Below, one piece after another: positions 7,714-16,406 of a stretch of DNA of 64,000 nt; within the stretch, counting starts at the first letter, position 1; every line of letters begins with the position of its first letter. Source of the DNA: Streptomyces sp. 11x1. Its GTDB lineage: Bacteria; Actinomycetota; Actinomycetes; Streptomycetales; Streptomycetaceae. The notes under the pieces are model-generated. The model worked only from the letters and a program-made list of their open reading frames with translations. It had not been told where the DNA came from and did no database searches. The translations under genes were made by a program, and so were the position numbers. The DNA lies in the NCBI RefSeq assembly GCF_032598905.1, contig NZ_CP122458.1:7527001-7591000 (forward strand). The letters run 5' to 3'.

Positions 7714-9204
7714 ATGACCGAACTCGTGGAACACGGACAGCTGTTCATCGGCGGGGAGCTGACCGACCCCCTGGGCACGGACGTCATCGAGGTGGTCTCG
7801 CCGCACACGGAGGAGGTCATCGGCCGCGTCCCGCACGCCTCGCGCGCGGACGTCGACCGCGCCGTGGCCACCGCGCGCCACGCCTTCGACCACGGCCCCT
7901 GGCCCCGGACGACCCTCGACGAGCGGATCGAGGTCGTCACCCGGATCAAGGACGCCTTCGCCGTGCGCCACGAGGAGTTCGCCCGGATCATCAGCTCCGA
8001 GAACGGCACCCCGTTCACCTCCAGCGTGATGGTGCAGGCCCTCGCGTCGATGATGGCGTGGGACGCGGCGATCACCACGGCCCGCGACTTCACGTACGAG
8101 GAGCGGCGCGGCGGCGTCCTCGGTCAGATCCTGGTCCGGCGCGAGCCGGTCGGTGTGGTCGCGGCGGTCGTCCCCTGGAACGTGCCGCAGTTCACCGCCG
8201 CCGCCAAACTCGCCCCCGCCCTGCTCGCCGGCTGCCCGGCGATCCTGAAGGTGTCCCCCGAAACCCCTCTGGACGCCTACCTGTTGGCGGAGATCGCCGC
8301 CGAGGCCGGCCTGCCCGAGGGGGTGCTCTCCATCCTTCCCGCCGACCGTGAGGTCAGCGAGTACCTGGTCGGGCACCCGGGCGTCGACAAGGTCTCCTTC
8401 ACCGGCTCGGTCGCCGCCGGCAAACGCGTCATGGAGGTCGCCGCCCGCAACCTCACCCGCGTCACCCTGGAGCTGGGCGGCAAGTCGGCGGCCGTGATCC
8501 TCCCCGACGCCGACACGCAGACCGCCGTGAACGGCATCGCCCCCTTCGCCTGGATGATCAACGGTCAGGCCTGCGTGGCCCAGACCCGCATCCTCGTCCC
8601 GCGTACCCGCTACGACGAGTTCGCCGAGGCCTTCGCCGCCTACGCCTCCGCGCTGAAGGTCGGCGACCCCCTGGACCCGGCCACCGAACTCGGCCCGCTC
8701 GTCGCCGCCCGCCAGCAGCGCCGCAGCCTCGACTACATCCGCATCGGCCAGGAGGAGGGCGCCAAGATCCTCACCGGCGGCGGCCGTCCGGCGGACCTGG
8801 AGCGCGGCTGGTACGTCGAACCGACCCTCTTCGGCGACGTCGACAACTCCATGCGCATCGCCCGGGAGGAGATCTTCGGCCCGGTCATCTGCCTCCTGCC
8901 CTACGGCGACGAGGCCGAGGCCGTCCGTATCGCCAACGACTCCGACTACGGGCTCAGCGGCAGCGTCTGGACCGCCGACGACGAACGCGGCATCGACATC
9001 GCGCGGCAGGTCCGCACGGGCACCTACTCCGTCAACACCTTCAGCCTCGACATGCTCGGCCCCTTCGGTGGCTACAAGAACTCCGGCCTGGGGCGCGAGT
9101 TCGGCCCCGAGGGCTACGGCGAGTACCTGGAGCACAAGATGATCCACCTGCCGCCCGGCTACGAGCCGCCCGCCGGCGTCACGGCGGGCAAGGGCGTCGG
9201 ATGA
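7714..9204 (+). CDS. Aldehyde dehydrogenase family protein
   Basis: NAD(P)+-dependent oxidation of an aldehyde to the acid, 496 aa, the usual family length. It shows the PWNVP substrate/cofactor segment, FTGSVAAGK nucleotide loop, catalytic base in LELGGKS (about Glu253) and the active-site Cys in GQACVAQ (about Cys287). I chose ATG 7714 because GGGAGG lies 8 bp upstream; the earlier ATG 7681 sits in an operator. It overlaps the ferredoxin gene (ATGA). The KstR box and ferredoxin partner place it in steroid or terpenoid oxidation (inference). Confidence 0.92.
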   Translation: MTELVEHGQLFIGGELTDPLGTDVIEVVSPHTEEVIGRVPHASRADVDRAVATARHAFDHGPWPRTTLDERIEVVTRIKDAFAVRHEEFARIISSENGTPFTSSVMVQALASMMAWDAAITTARDFTYEERRGGVLGQILVRREPVGVVAAVVPWNVPQFTAAAKLAPALLAGCPAILKVSPETPLDAYLLAEIAAEAGLPEGVLSILPADREVSEYLVGHPGVDKVSFTGSVAAGKRVMEVAARNLTRVTLELGGKSAAVILPDADTQTAVNGIAPFAWMINGQACVAQTRILVPRTRYDEFAEAFAAYASALKVGDPLDPATELGPLVAARQQRRSLDYIRIGQEEGAKILTGGGRPADLERGWYVEPTLFGDVDNSMRIAREEIFGPVICLLPYGDEAEAVRIANDSDYGLSGSVWTADDERGIDIARQVRTGTYSVNTFSLDMLGPFGGYKNSGLGREFGPEGYGEYLEHKMIHLPPGYEPPAGVTAGKGVG

Positions 9205-9437
9205 TGGGCGACCGCTGGCACGTGGAGGTCGACCGGTCCCTCTGCATCGGCTCGGCCCAGTGCGTCCACCTCGCCCCGGACTCCTTCCGCCTCGACTCCG
9301 CCATGCAGTCCCACCCCGCCGAACCGGAGACCGACGCCCACGAACGCGTCCTGAAGGCGGCGGAGGGGTGCCCGGTGGAGGCGATCTCCATCGCCCTGCT
9401 CGGGAGCGGGGAGCCGGTGTTCCCGCCGGAGGAGTAG
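9201..9437 (+). CDS. 3Fe-4S ferredoxin (P450-partner type)
   Basis: A 78-aa electron carrier. The cysteine pattern C-x5-C ... CP (LCIGSAQCVHLAP, EGCPVEAI) lacks the fourth ligand of 4Fe-4S proteins, as in ferredoxins that feed cytochrome P450s. The start overlaps the aldehyde dehydrogenase stop, so the two are co-translated. No P450 gene is present in the window. Confidence 0.88.
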   Translation: MMGDRWHVEVDRSLCIGSAQCVHLAPDSFRLDSAMQSHPAEPETDAHERVLKAAEGCPVEAISIALLGSGEPVFPPEE

Positions 9438-9492
9438 GGGCCTACGCTCTGCGGTCGGCACACGAACGAACACACACGCGGGGCGGGAAGAA

Positions 9493-10359
9493 GTGCGGAA
9501 GGCCGAGGCCAAGAGGCTGATCGAGCAGGCGTACGCGGCCTGGGACGCCGAGGAGTGGCAGCGCGCCGCCGACCTCTACGAACAGGTGCTCGCCCATTTC
9601 CCGGACGAGAAGCCGAGCGCGGCGTGGTGGTACGACGCCGCGCTCGGCCACAAGTTCCTGTGCCACTGGGACAAGGCCTTCGAGCTGGGCGTCCAGGCCG
9701 CCGCCCGCGCGCCACGCGGCGAGGGCGACCCCGCGTTCTGGAACCTCGGCATCGCGGCGACGATCCGCCGCGACTGGGCGGTCGCGCGCGACGCCTGGGC
9801 CGGTTTCGGCATCCAGGTCCCGGACGGCGAGGGCGAGATCGAGGGCCGCTTCGGTCACGCCTGTGTGCGCCTGGACACCGACGGTCGGCACGAGGTGGTG
9901 TGGATCGAGCGGCTGTGCCCGACGCGCGGCCGCGTGGTGAACGTCCCCGTGACGGGCGGCCGCCGCTACGGCGAGATCGTCCTGCACGACGGCCAGCCCA
10001 ACGGCGAACGCGTCGTCGACGGCTCGACCTTCCCCGTCTTCGACGAGCTGCTGCTCTTCGAGGGGTCCGACCTGCCCACCCTCGAAGTGACGGTCGCGGT
10101 CGGCGAGAGCGCCGACCTGGCGGCCCTCCTCGCTCTCTTCGGCGACCACGACTTCGGTGCGGAGACCGCCGACAGCGTCACCGTGCACTGCGCCTGCTGC
10201 AGCGAGGGCACGCTCCACAAGGAGGCGACCCCGACCCGCACCGGCGCCCAGCGCGTGCGCCTCGCGGCCCCGGAGGAGGACGCGAGACGGCTGCTGGACC
10301 GGTGGGCGGGCGAGAAGGCGATCGGGCGGAGCTGGAGCGGGCTGGAGATCATGGGCTAG
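9493..10359 (+). CDS. Tetratricopeptide-repeat protein
   Basis: A 288-aa protein starting at GTG 9493. The N-terminal 90 residues form TPR-like helices (AYAAWDAEEWQRAADLYEQVL, WWYDAALGHKFL). A beta-rich C-terminal domain follows, with a CACC cysteine cluster (HCACCSEGTLHKE) that could bind metal. Widely conserved in streptomycetes without assigned function. It follows the ferredoxin gene by 55 bp and may share its transcript. Confidence 0.7.
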   Translation: MRKAEAKRLIEQAYAAWDAEEWQRAADLYEQVLAHFPDEKPSAAWWYDAALGHKFLCHWDKAFELGVQAAARAPRGEGDPAFWNLGIAATIRRDWAVARDAWAGFGIQVPDGEGEIEGRFGHACVRLDTDGRHEVVWIERLCPTRGRVVNVPVTGGRRYGEIVLHDGQPNGERVVDGSTFPVFDELLLFEGSDLPTLEVTVAVGESADLAALLALFGDHDFGAETADSVTVHCACCSEGTLHKEATPTRTGAQRVRLAAPEEDARRLLDRWAGEKAIGRSWSGLEIMG

Positions 10360-10409
10360 GGGCGATGCCGAAGATCATGCTCTGCGGGTAAAAAATCCCA
10401 TATGAGGGG

Positions 10410-10437
10410 TTGCATTCTCGTATGAGAGTTCTAAAGT
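10410..10437 (+). promoter_or_regulatory. Putative sigma-70-type promoter of the TPP riboswitch
   Basis: TTGCAT (10410-10415), a 16-bp spacer and TAAAGT (10432-10437). A start about 7 bp later would coincide with the first base of riboswitch helix P1 (10447). Confidence 0.4.
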
Positions 10438-10446
10438 GGAAATCAG

Positions 10447-10622
10447 CCTACGAGACGAGTGAGGGAGCCGACCGGAGTAGCCGACATGGGCGCGAGGTAG
10501 CAGATCCGCCGATGCCGACGTCGACGGTCGGGCTGAGAGGCCGGAAGGCAGCAGGACAGGGCCGGAAGGCGACCCCAGCACCTGATCCGGGTAATGCCGG
10601 CGCAGGGAACCCGTCTCGTAGG
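10447..10622 (+). promoter_or_regulatory. TPP (THI-box) riboswitch with no downstream thiamine gene
   Basis: It carries the conserved GGCTGAGAGG (10531-10540) and the ACCTGATCCGGGTAATGCC / GGCGCAGGGAA block (10580-10609). These are closed by a perfect 11-bp P1 helix, CCTACGAGACG (10447-10457) with CGTCTCGTAGG (10612-10622). The RNA points rightward into the 3' end of kstR, which lies on the opposite strand 15 bp away. No thi gene follows. Confidence 0.85.
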
Positions 10623-10636
10623 TCTTTCCGTGTGCT

Positions 10637-11308
10637 CTATTTGCTGCTTGTTCTCGGGGCCGTCAGGTCGATCAGGCGGCAGACCGTTTCGATGTCGATC
10701 TTCACCTGGGCGATGGACGCGCGGCCGGAGAGCCAGGTGATGAGGGCCGAGTGCCAGGTGTGCTCGATGACGCGGACGGCGGAGAGCTGCTCGGCGGTCG
10801 GGTCGTCCAGCCCCATGGCGTCGAGGATGATCGCGGTGGTCTGGTGGGAGACCTGGTCGACCTCGGGGCTGACGCTGCGGTCGGCGAAGGTGAGGGCGCG
10901 CACCATCGCGTCGGCGAGGTGGGGCTCGCGCTGCAGGGCCCGGAAGGCCCGCATCAGGGTCTCGGCGACGCGCTCGGCGGCCGTCTCGCCGGTCGGGGGC
11001 TTCTTGCGGAGTGTGCCGTGCATGTGCTCCAGCTGATCCTGCATGGTGGCGACCAGCAGATGGATCTTGGAGGGGAAGTAGCGGTAGAGGGTCCCCAGGG
11101 CGACCTGTGAGGACTCCGCGACCTCGCGCATCTGCACGGCGTCGAAGCCGCCCCGGCTGGCCAACTGGGCGCTCGTGTGCAGGATGCGGCGCCGGCGTGC
11201 CTCCTGGCGCTCCGTGAGGGGCGGCGAGTCCGGTCGCGCGGTGCCGGCATCCATCTTCGCCTCCACCTTCGCCTCCAGCTTGGTCTCCACCTTGGCTTCC
11301 GCAGGCAT
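10637..11308 (-). CDS. kstR: KstR-type TetR repressor of steroid/cholesterol catabolism
   Basis: DNA-binding repressor, 223 aa. The helix-turn-helix region (about residues 40-90: ILHTSAQLASRGGFDAVQM, REVAESSQVALGTLYRYFPS) closely resembles mycobacterial KstR. The ligand-binding domain has RALTFADRSVSPEVDQVSHQ and TWLSGRASIAQVKID, which are KstR hallmarks. The first 20 residues are a K/E/A repeat (KVETKLEAKVEAK) not needed for the fold. A KstR box at 11458 in its own upstream region implies autoregulation. Two more boxes (7564, 24669) mark its local regulon. Confidence 0.88.
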   Translation of the reverse strand: MPAEAKVETKLEAKVEAKMDAGTARPDSPPLTERQEARRRRILHTSAQLASRGGFDAVQMREVAESSQVALGTLYRYFPSKIHLLVATMQDQLEHMHGTLRKKPPTGETAAERVAETLMRAFRALQREPHLADAMVRALTFADRSVSPEVDQVSHQTTAIILDAMGLDDPTAEQLSAVRVIEHTWHSALITWLSGRASIAQVKIDIETVCRLIDLTAPRTSSK

Positions 11309-11457
11309 GGTTCTCGTTCCGTGGCGGTCGTGACGGTCGGTGAGGATATGCGATCACAGAGCATGCCAGGGCGTGTGCCGTGGCGTGAATCACCTGATCC
11401 ATCTCTCACAGCGGTTCTACCAGCCGGTAGATTCAGAGCCTCTTGAACGATCAACTC

Positions 11458-11471
11458 TGAAACTTGTTCTA
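11458..11471. promoter_or_regulatory. KstR-type operator in the kstR / glycosyltransferase divergent region
   Basis: TGAAACTTGTTCTA is an exact match to TnnAACnnGTTnnA. It lies 150 bp upstream of kstR and 55 bp upstream of the glycosyltransferase start, so it could serve both. Confidence 0.8.
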
Positions 11472-11525
11472 GATTACCGTCTCGTCGTAATCTCACGGGA
11501 AATCGCAGTGAGAAGGGGGCCAGGA

Positions 11526-12953
11526 GTGACCGCTGAGGCCAGTCGGGCGGGGTCCCGACGTGACCTTGCCGCCGACGGCGGGCGACCGCTCGACATCGCG
11601 CTCCTCACCTATAAAGGGAACCCGTTCTGCGGGGGCCAGGGCGTCTACGTACGGCACCTCTCACGCGAGCTGGCCCGGCTCGGTCACCGCGTCGAGGTGA
11701 TCGGCTCCCAGCCCTACCCCGTGCTCGACGAGGACGCCGTCCCCGACGACGGACCGGGCCGGATCTCCCTCACCGAGCTGCCCAGCCTCGACCTCTACCG
11801 CCAGCCCGACCCCTTCCGCACCCCGAAGCGGGACGAGTACCGCGACTGGATCGACGCCCTCGAAGTGGCGACGATGTGGACCGGCGGTTTCCCCGAGCCA
11901 CTGACCTTCTCGCTCCGCGCCCGCCGCCATCTGCGCGCCCGGCGCGGCGAGTTCGACGTCGTCCACGACAACCAGACCCTCGGGTACGGGCTGCTGGGGG
12001 ACGTGGGGGCCCCGCTCGTCACCACCATCCACCACCCCATCACCGTCGACCGGCAGTTGGAGCTCGACGCGGCCGAGGGCCGGCAGCGGCGGATGTCGGT
12101 GCGCCGCTGGTACGCGTTCACCCGTATGCAGAAGCGGGTCGCGCGCCGTCTGCCGTCCGTGCTCACCGTCTCCGGCACCTCCCGTCAGGAGATCGTCGAC
12201 CACCTCGGCGTGCGCGACGACCGGATGCACGTCGTGCACATCGGCGCCGACACCGACCTCTTCTCGCCGAATCCCGAAGTGCCGCAGGTGCCCGGCCGGA
12301 TCGTCACCACCTCCAGCGCCGACGTGCCGCTCAAGGGGCTCGTCTTCCTCGTGGAGGCGCTCGCCAAGGTGCGCACCGAGTACACCGCCGCCCATCTGGT
12401 CGTCGTCGGCAAGCGGCCCACCGAGGGCCCGGTCGCCCAGGCGATCGAACGGTACGGCCTCGAAGGCGCTGTCGACTTCGTCAAGGGCATCTCCGACGCC
12501 GAACTGGTCGACCTGGTCCGCTCGGCCGAGGTCGCCTGCGTGCCCTCGCTGTACGAAGGGTTCTCGCTGCCCGCCGCCGAGGCCATGGCCACCGGTACGC
12601 CCCTGGTCGCCACCACCGGCGGAGCCATACCGGAGGTCGCCGGACCCGACGGCGAGACCTGCCTCGCGGTTCCGCCGGGCGATCCGGGTGCCCTGGCCAC
12701 CGCGCTCGGCCGCCTCCTCGGCGACCCCGGCCTGCGGCAGCGGCTCGGCCGCGCGGGGCGCGAGCGCGTACTGCGGCGGTTCACCTGGGCCAAGGCCGCC
12801 GAGGGCACGGTCGCCCACTACCGCGAGGCGATCGCCCGCAAGGGCGTCTCGGCCGCCGGAGCCGCCGCAGCCGTCGACGGCGTCGAGGCCGTCGAAGAAG
12901 CAGCAGAAACACACCGCGAAAGCGCCAACCGCGAAAGCAGGGCCACGTGCTGA
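11526..12953 (+). CDS. GT4-family glycosyltransferase
   Basis: Retaining sugar-nucleotide-dependent glycosyltransferase of GT-B fold, 475 aa. It has the N-terminal acceptor domain (LLTYKGNPFCGGQGVYVRHL) and the C-terminal donor motif of GT4 enzymes (PSLYEGFSLPAAEAMATGTP, the E-x7-E region). I chose GTG 11526 behind a GGGGG-type ribosome site. First gene of a three-gene translationally coupled operon with a methyltransferase and an alpha/alpha-barrel protein. The donor and acceptor sugars cannot be read from sequence. Confidence 0.88.
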   Translation: MTAEASRAGSRRDLAADGGRPLDIALLTYKGNPFCGGQGVYVRHLSRELARLGHRVEVIGSQPYPVLDEDAVPDDGPGRISLTELPSLDLYRQPDPFRTPKRDEYRDWIDALEVATMWTGGFPEPLTFSLRARRHLRARRGEFDVVHDNQTLGYGLLGDVGAPLVTTIHHPITVDRQLELDAAEGRQRRMSVRRWYAFTRMQKRVARRLPSVLTVSGTSRQEIVDHLGVRDDRMHVVHIGADTDLFSPNPEVPQVPGRIVTTSSADVPLKGLVFLVEALAKVRTEYTAAHLVVVGKRPTEGPVAQAIERYGLEGAVDFVKGISDAELVDLVRSAEVACVPSLYEGFSLPAAEAMATGTPLVATTGGAIPEVAGPDGETCLAVPPGDPGALATALGRLLGDPGLRQRLGRAGRERVLRRFTWAKAAEGTVAHYREAIARKGVSAAGAAAAVDGVEAVEEAAETHRESANRESRATC

Positions 12954-13729
12954 CCGTCGACTTCTCCCGGTTCCCGCTCGCCCCGGGGGACCGGGTCCTG
13001 GATCTCGGCTGTGGAGCGGGCCGGCACGCCTTCGAGTGCTACCGGCGAGGCGCCCAGGTCGTGGCCCTGGACCAGAACGCCGAGGAGATCCGCGAGGTCG
13101 CCAAGTGGTTCGCGGCGATGAAGGAGGCGGGCGAGGCCCCCGAGGGCGCCACCGCCACCGCGATGGAGGGCGACGCCCTCGCGCTGCCCTTCCCCGACGA
13201 GTCCTTCGACGTCGTCATCATCTCCGAGGTGATGGAGCACATCCCCGACGACAAGGGCGTCCTCGCCGAGATGGTCCGGGTGCTCAAGCCCGGCGGCCGC
13301 ATAGCCGTCACCGTGCCGCGCTACGGCCCCGAGAAGGTCTGCTGGGCGCTCTCGGACGCGTACCACGAGGTCGAGGGCGGTCACATCCGCATCTACAAGG
13401 CGGACGAGCTGCTGGCCAAGATCCGCGAGGCGGGCCTCAAGCCGTACGGCACCCACCACGCCCACGCCCTGCACTCGCCCTACTGGTGGCTGAAGTGCGC
13501 GTTCGGCGTCGACAACGACAAGGCGCTGCCGGTGAAGGCGTACCACAAGCTGCTGGTCTGGGACATCATGAAGAAGCCGCTGGCGACGCGGGTCGCCGAG
13601 CAGGCCCTCAACCCCCTGATCGGCAAGAGTTTCGTGGCCTACGCGACCAAGCCGCACCTGCCCCGGATCGCCGGGGAAGCCGGGACCGAGGCCGAAGCCG
13701 GCACCGAGGCCGGGGCGGCCGCCAAGTGA
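12947..13729 (+). CDS. Class I SAM-dependent methyltransferase
   Basis: A 260-aa methyltransferase with motif I VLDLGCGAGRHAFE (about residues 16-29), acidic motif II VALDQN, and motif post-II DVVIISEVMEHIPDD. GTG 12947 overlaps the glycosyltransferase stop. The C-terminus is a short Gly/Glu/Ala repeat. Likely modifies the glycoconjugate made by its operon partners (inference). Confidence 0.87.
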   Translation: MLTVDFSRFPLAPGDRVLDLGCGAGRHAFECYRRGAQVVALDQNAEEIREVAKWFAAMKEAGEAPEGATATAMEGDALALPFPDESFDVVIISEVMEHIPDDKGVLAEMVRVLKPGGRIAVTVPRYGPEKVCWALSDAYHEVEGGHIRIYKADELLAKIREAGLKPYGTHHAHALHSPYWWLKCAFGVDNDKALPVKAYHKLLVWDIMKKPLATRVAEQALNPLIGKSFVAYATKPHLPRIAGEAGTEAEAGTEAGAAAK

Positions 13730-14793
13730 CGACGCCCCGGACAGAACACCTGGTCCTGCCCGGGGTCCTCACCGCGGAGGAGGCCGCCGCCACCGTGCGG
13801 GGCGTCCTCGCGGTGCAGCGCGCGGACGGCGCCATCCCGTGGTTCCGCGGACACCACCTCGACCCGTGGGACCACACCGAGGCGGCCATGGCCCTGGACG
13901 CCGCCGGTGAGCACGAGGCCGCCGAGCGCGCCTACGAGTGGCTGCGCCGGCACCAGAACGAGGACGGCTCCTGGTACGCCGCGTACGCCGACGGCGACGC
14001 CCACGACGTCACCGACCGGGGCCGCGAGACCAACTTCGTCGCCTACATCGCCGTCGGTGTCTGGCACCACTACCTGGCCACCGGCGACGACACCTTCCTC
14101 GACCGCATGTGGCCCGCCGTCTACGCGGCGATCGAGTGCGTCCTGCGGCTCCAGCAGCCCGGCGGGCAGATCGGCTGGAAGCGCGAGGACGACGGCACAC
14201 CGGTGAACGACGCCCTGTTGACGGGCAGTTCATCCATCCACCACGCGCTGCGCTGCGCCCTCGCGATCGCCGAGCAGCGCGAGGAGCCGCAACCCGACTG
14301 GGAGTTGGCGGTGGGTGCCCTGCGCCACGCGATACGCCGGCACCCCGAGCGGTTCCTCGACAAGGACCGCTACTCGATGGACTGGTACTACCCGGTGCTC
14401 GGCGGCGCGCTCACCGGCGCCGAGGCCAAGTCCCGCATCGAGGAGGGGTGGGACCGTTTCGTCGTCCCCGGCTTCGGTGTCCGCTGCGTGGTCCCCAACC
14501 CCTGGGTGACCGGCGGCGAGTCGGCCGAACTCGCCCTGGCGCTCTGGGCGATGGGCGAGTCCGACCGCGCCCTGGAGATACTCCAGTCCCTCCAGCACCT
14601 CCGCGACCCCGACTCCGGCCTGTACTGGACGGGGTACGTCTTCGAGGACGGGGCGGTCTGGCCCGAGGAACTCACCTCCTGGACCGCGGGTTCACTGCTG
14701 CTGGCCGTGGCCGCGCTCGGGGGCGACGAGGCGACGTGCGCGGTGTTCGGAGGGGAGCGGTTGCCCTCCGGGCTGGACGCGGAGTGCTGCTGA
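13726..14793 (+). CDS. Prenyltransferase-like / glycosidase-like alpha-alpha barrel protein
   Basis: A 355-aa protein of the six-hairpin or prenyltransferase-like superfamily. It shows repeated helices with WLRRHQNEDGSWYAAY and WFRGHHLDPWDHTEAAMAL, and conserved acidic/aromatic clusters (SMDWYYPVLGG, WTGYVFEDGAVWPEELTSW). GTG 13726 overlaps the methyltransferase stop (GTGA). The acidic pairs would fit a hydrolytic or saccharide-binding role on the same polymer. No catalytic assignment is secure. Confidence 0.65.
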   Translation: MTTPRTEHLVLPGVLTAEEAAATVRGVLAVQRADGAIPWFRGHHLDPWDHTEAAMALDAAGEHEAAERAYEWLRRHQNEDGSWYAAYADGDAHDVTDRGRETNFVAYIAVGVWHHYLATGDDTFLDRMWPAVYAAIECVLRLQQPGGQIGWKREDDGTPVNDALLTGSSSIHHALRCALAIAEQREEPQPDWELAVGALRHAIRRHPERFLDKDRYSMDWYYPVLGGALTGAEAKSRIEEGWDRFVVPGFGVRCVVPNPWVTGGESAELALALWAMGESDRALEILQSLQHLRDPDSGLYWTGYVFEDGAVWPEELTSWTAGSLLLAVAALGGDEATCAVFGGERLPSGLDAECC

Positions 14794-14822
14794 AGTGAGG
14801 GGCGCGTCGTCGGGTGCGGGTG

Positions 14823-14887
14823 CGTGGGGCTTCTCGCGCAGTTCCCCGCGCCCCTGACAAGCGGGGGCTGCGCCCCCTGCTTGTCAG
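14823..14887. repeat. Dispersed Streptomyces palindrome plus hairpin (likely terminator)
   Basis: The TTCTCGCGCAGTTCCCCGCG arm is followed by the near-perfect hairpin CTGACAAGCGGGGGC ... GCCCCCTGCTTGTCAG between two convergent genes. Probably acts as a bidirectional terminator. Confidence 0.65.
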
Positions 14888-14909
14888 CCTCCCGCGTACC
14901 CGAACCCGC

Positions 14910-15197
14910 TCAATGGCGGTGCATGCGATTGGCGATGGCGTGCCCCACGAACAGGTACACGACGGCCGCCAGGCCGTACCCGGCCACCACCCTGGCCCAC
15001 TGCTCGTCGAACGTGAACAGGTCGTGCGACCAGCCGGCGAGCCAGCGGGCCGCGTCATGGACGAACTGCACGAAGTCGTTCGTGCCGTTCGCGCCCAGCA
15101 GGTACATCAGGATCCACAGGCCGAGGATGAACGCCATGACATCGGCGACTATCGCGATGACCCGGCCCGCCTGATTGGAACCGCTATATCGAGACAT
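14910..15197 (-). CDS. Small integral membrane protein
   Basis: About 95 aa with two hydrophobic segments (VIAIVADVMAFILGLWILMYLLG and VVAGYGLAAVVYLFVGHAIA) separated by an aromatic amphipathic loop (FVQFVHDAARWLAGWSHDLF). Common small Streptomyces membrane protein of unknown function. ATG 15197 is preferred; an in-frame ATG at 15218 has no better ribosome site. Confidence 0.7.
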   Translation of the reverse strand: MSRYSGSNQAGRVIAIVADVMAFILGLWILMYLLGANGTNDFVQFVHDAARWLAGWSHDLFTFDEQWARVVAGYGLAAVVYLFVGHAIANRMHRH

Positions 15198-15272
15198 GCC
15201 TGACGGGTTGCCCGTCATCCCCCGGCCAAACCTCGCCCGCTGTCGCGAGCCCCCTCGACGCCCCCCGATCGC

Positions 15273-16283
15273 CTAGGAGTTGAGCTCCGCCAGCACCCGC
15301 AGCGTGTGCGGATCGGGGGCCAGCACCAGCAGGTCCGTCACCGGTCCCTTGCGCCACGACTCCAGCCGTTCCGCGATCCGTTCGCGCGGCCCGACCAGCG
15401 AGATCTCGTCCGCGAACGCGTCCGGCACGGCGAGCACGGCCTCCTCGCGCCGCCCGTCGAGGAAGAGCCGCTGGATGCGCCGGGCCTCCTCCTCGTACCC
15501 CATGCGGGCCATGAGGTCGGCATGGAAGTTGCGCCGGGCGTGCCCCATCCCGCCGATGTAGAAGCCGAGCATGGCCTTCACCGGCAACAGCCCCTCGGCG
15601 ACGTCGTCGCAGACCCTCGCCCGTGCCATGGGAGCGACGAGGAAGCCCTCGGGCGCGTCGGTCAGCGAGGCCTCGTAGACCTCGGTCCGTGACGGCGACC
15701 AGTACAACGGCAGCCAGCCGTCCGCGATCCGGGCCGTCTGCGCGATGTTCTTCGGTCCCTCCGCGCCGAGCAGGACGGGGAGACCGGCCCGCAGCGGGTG
15801 GGTGATGGACTTCAGCGCCTTGCCGATGCCGGTACCGTCCGGCCCGTCGTAGGGTAGGGGGTGATAGCGCCCGTCGAGCTCAACAGGAGCCTCGCGCCTG
15901 AGTACTTGGCGAACGACGTCGACGTACTCCCTGGTCGCGGTGAGCGGCGATCTCGGGAACGGCCGCCCGTACCAGCCCTCGACGACCTGAGGCCCGGAGA
16001 GCCCGAGCCCCAGCATGGCCCGGCCACCGGAGAGATGGTCCAGGGTCAGGGCGTGCATCGCGGTGGTGGTCGGCGACCGGGCGGCCATCTGCGCGACCGC
16101 CGTGCCCAGCTTGATCCTGGACGTCCGCGCCGCGATCCAGGTGAGCGGTGTGAAGGCGTCCGAGCCCCACGACTCGGCGGTCCACACCGAGTCGTACCCG
16201 AGCCGCTCCGCCTCCTGGGCGAGCGGGACATGGTCCGCCGAGGGGCCGCGCCCCCAGTAGCCGAGTGCCAGACCGAGCCGCAT
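15273..16283 (-). CDS. LLM-class F420-dependent oxidoreductase
   Basis: Flavin- or F420-dependent oxidoreductase with the luciferase-like TIM barrel, 336 aa. Motifs are MRLGLALGYWG, DSVWTAESWGSDAFTPL, IKLGTAVAQMAARSP and a long substrate-loop region. It resembles the mycobacterial Rv3520c group encoded in the steroid-degradation region. ATG 16283 follows an AGGAGG ribosome site that overlaps the palindrome at 16295. No exact KstR box precedes it. Confidence 0.87.
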   Translation of the reverse strand: MRLGLALGYWGRGPSADHVPLAQEAERLGYDSVWTAESWGSDAFTPLTWIAARTSRIKLGTAVAQMAARSPTTTAMHALTLDHLSGGRAMLGLGLSGPQVVEGWYGRPFPRSPLTATREYVDVVRQVLRREAPVELDGRYHPLPYDGPDGTGIGKALKSITHPLRAGLPVLLGAEGPKNIAQTARIADGWLPLYWSPSRTEVYEASLTDAPEGFLVAPMARARVCDDVAEGLLPVKAMLGFYIGGMGHARRNFHADLMARMGYEEEARRIQRLFLDGRREEAVLAVPDAFADEISLVGPRERIAERLESWRKGPVTDLLVLAPDPHTLRVLAELNS

Positions 16284-16294
16284 ACGCCTGCCTC

Positions 16295-16309
16295 CTGACG
16301 GTGCGTCAG
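16295..16309. promoter_or_regulatory. Palindrome CTGACG-N3-CGTCAG overlapping the ribosome site of the LLM gene
   Basis: Minus-strand CTGACGCACCGTCAGGAGG merges an operator with the Shine-Dalgarno of the LLM gene. The same layout recurs at 24606. Likely a repressor site controlling transcription close to the start codon. Confidence 0.6.
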
Positions 16310-16406
16310 CTGTACGGGGCGGGAGGCGACTGTACGGCAACGGCCCCCCGCCCGGAAGAGCGAGGGGCCGTCAGGCCGTCGTACGGCGAGGTGGATCGCG
16401 TAAGGG

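Noticed and set aside
11661..12914. Long minus-strand frame opposite the glycosyltransferase
   Set aside because: The plus strand encodes a clear GT4 enzyme with motifs; the opposite frame is a high-GC shadow.
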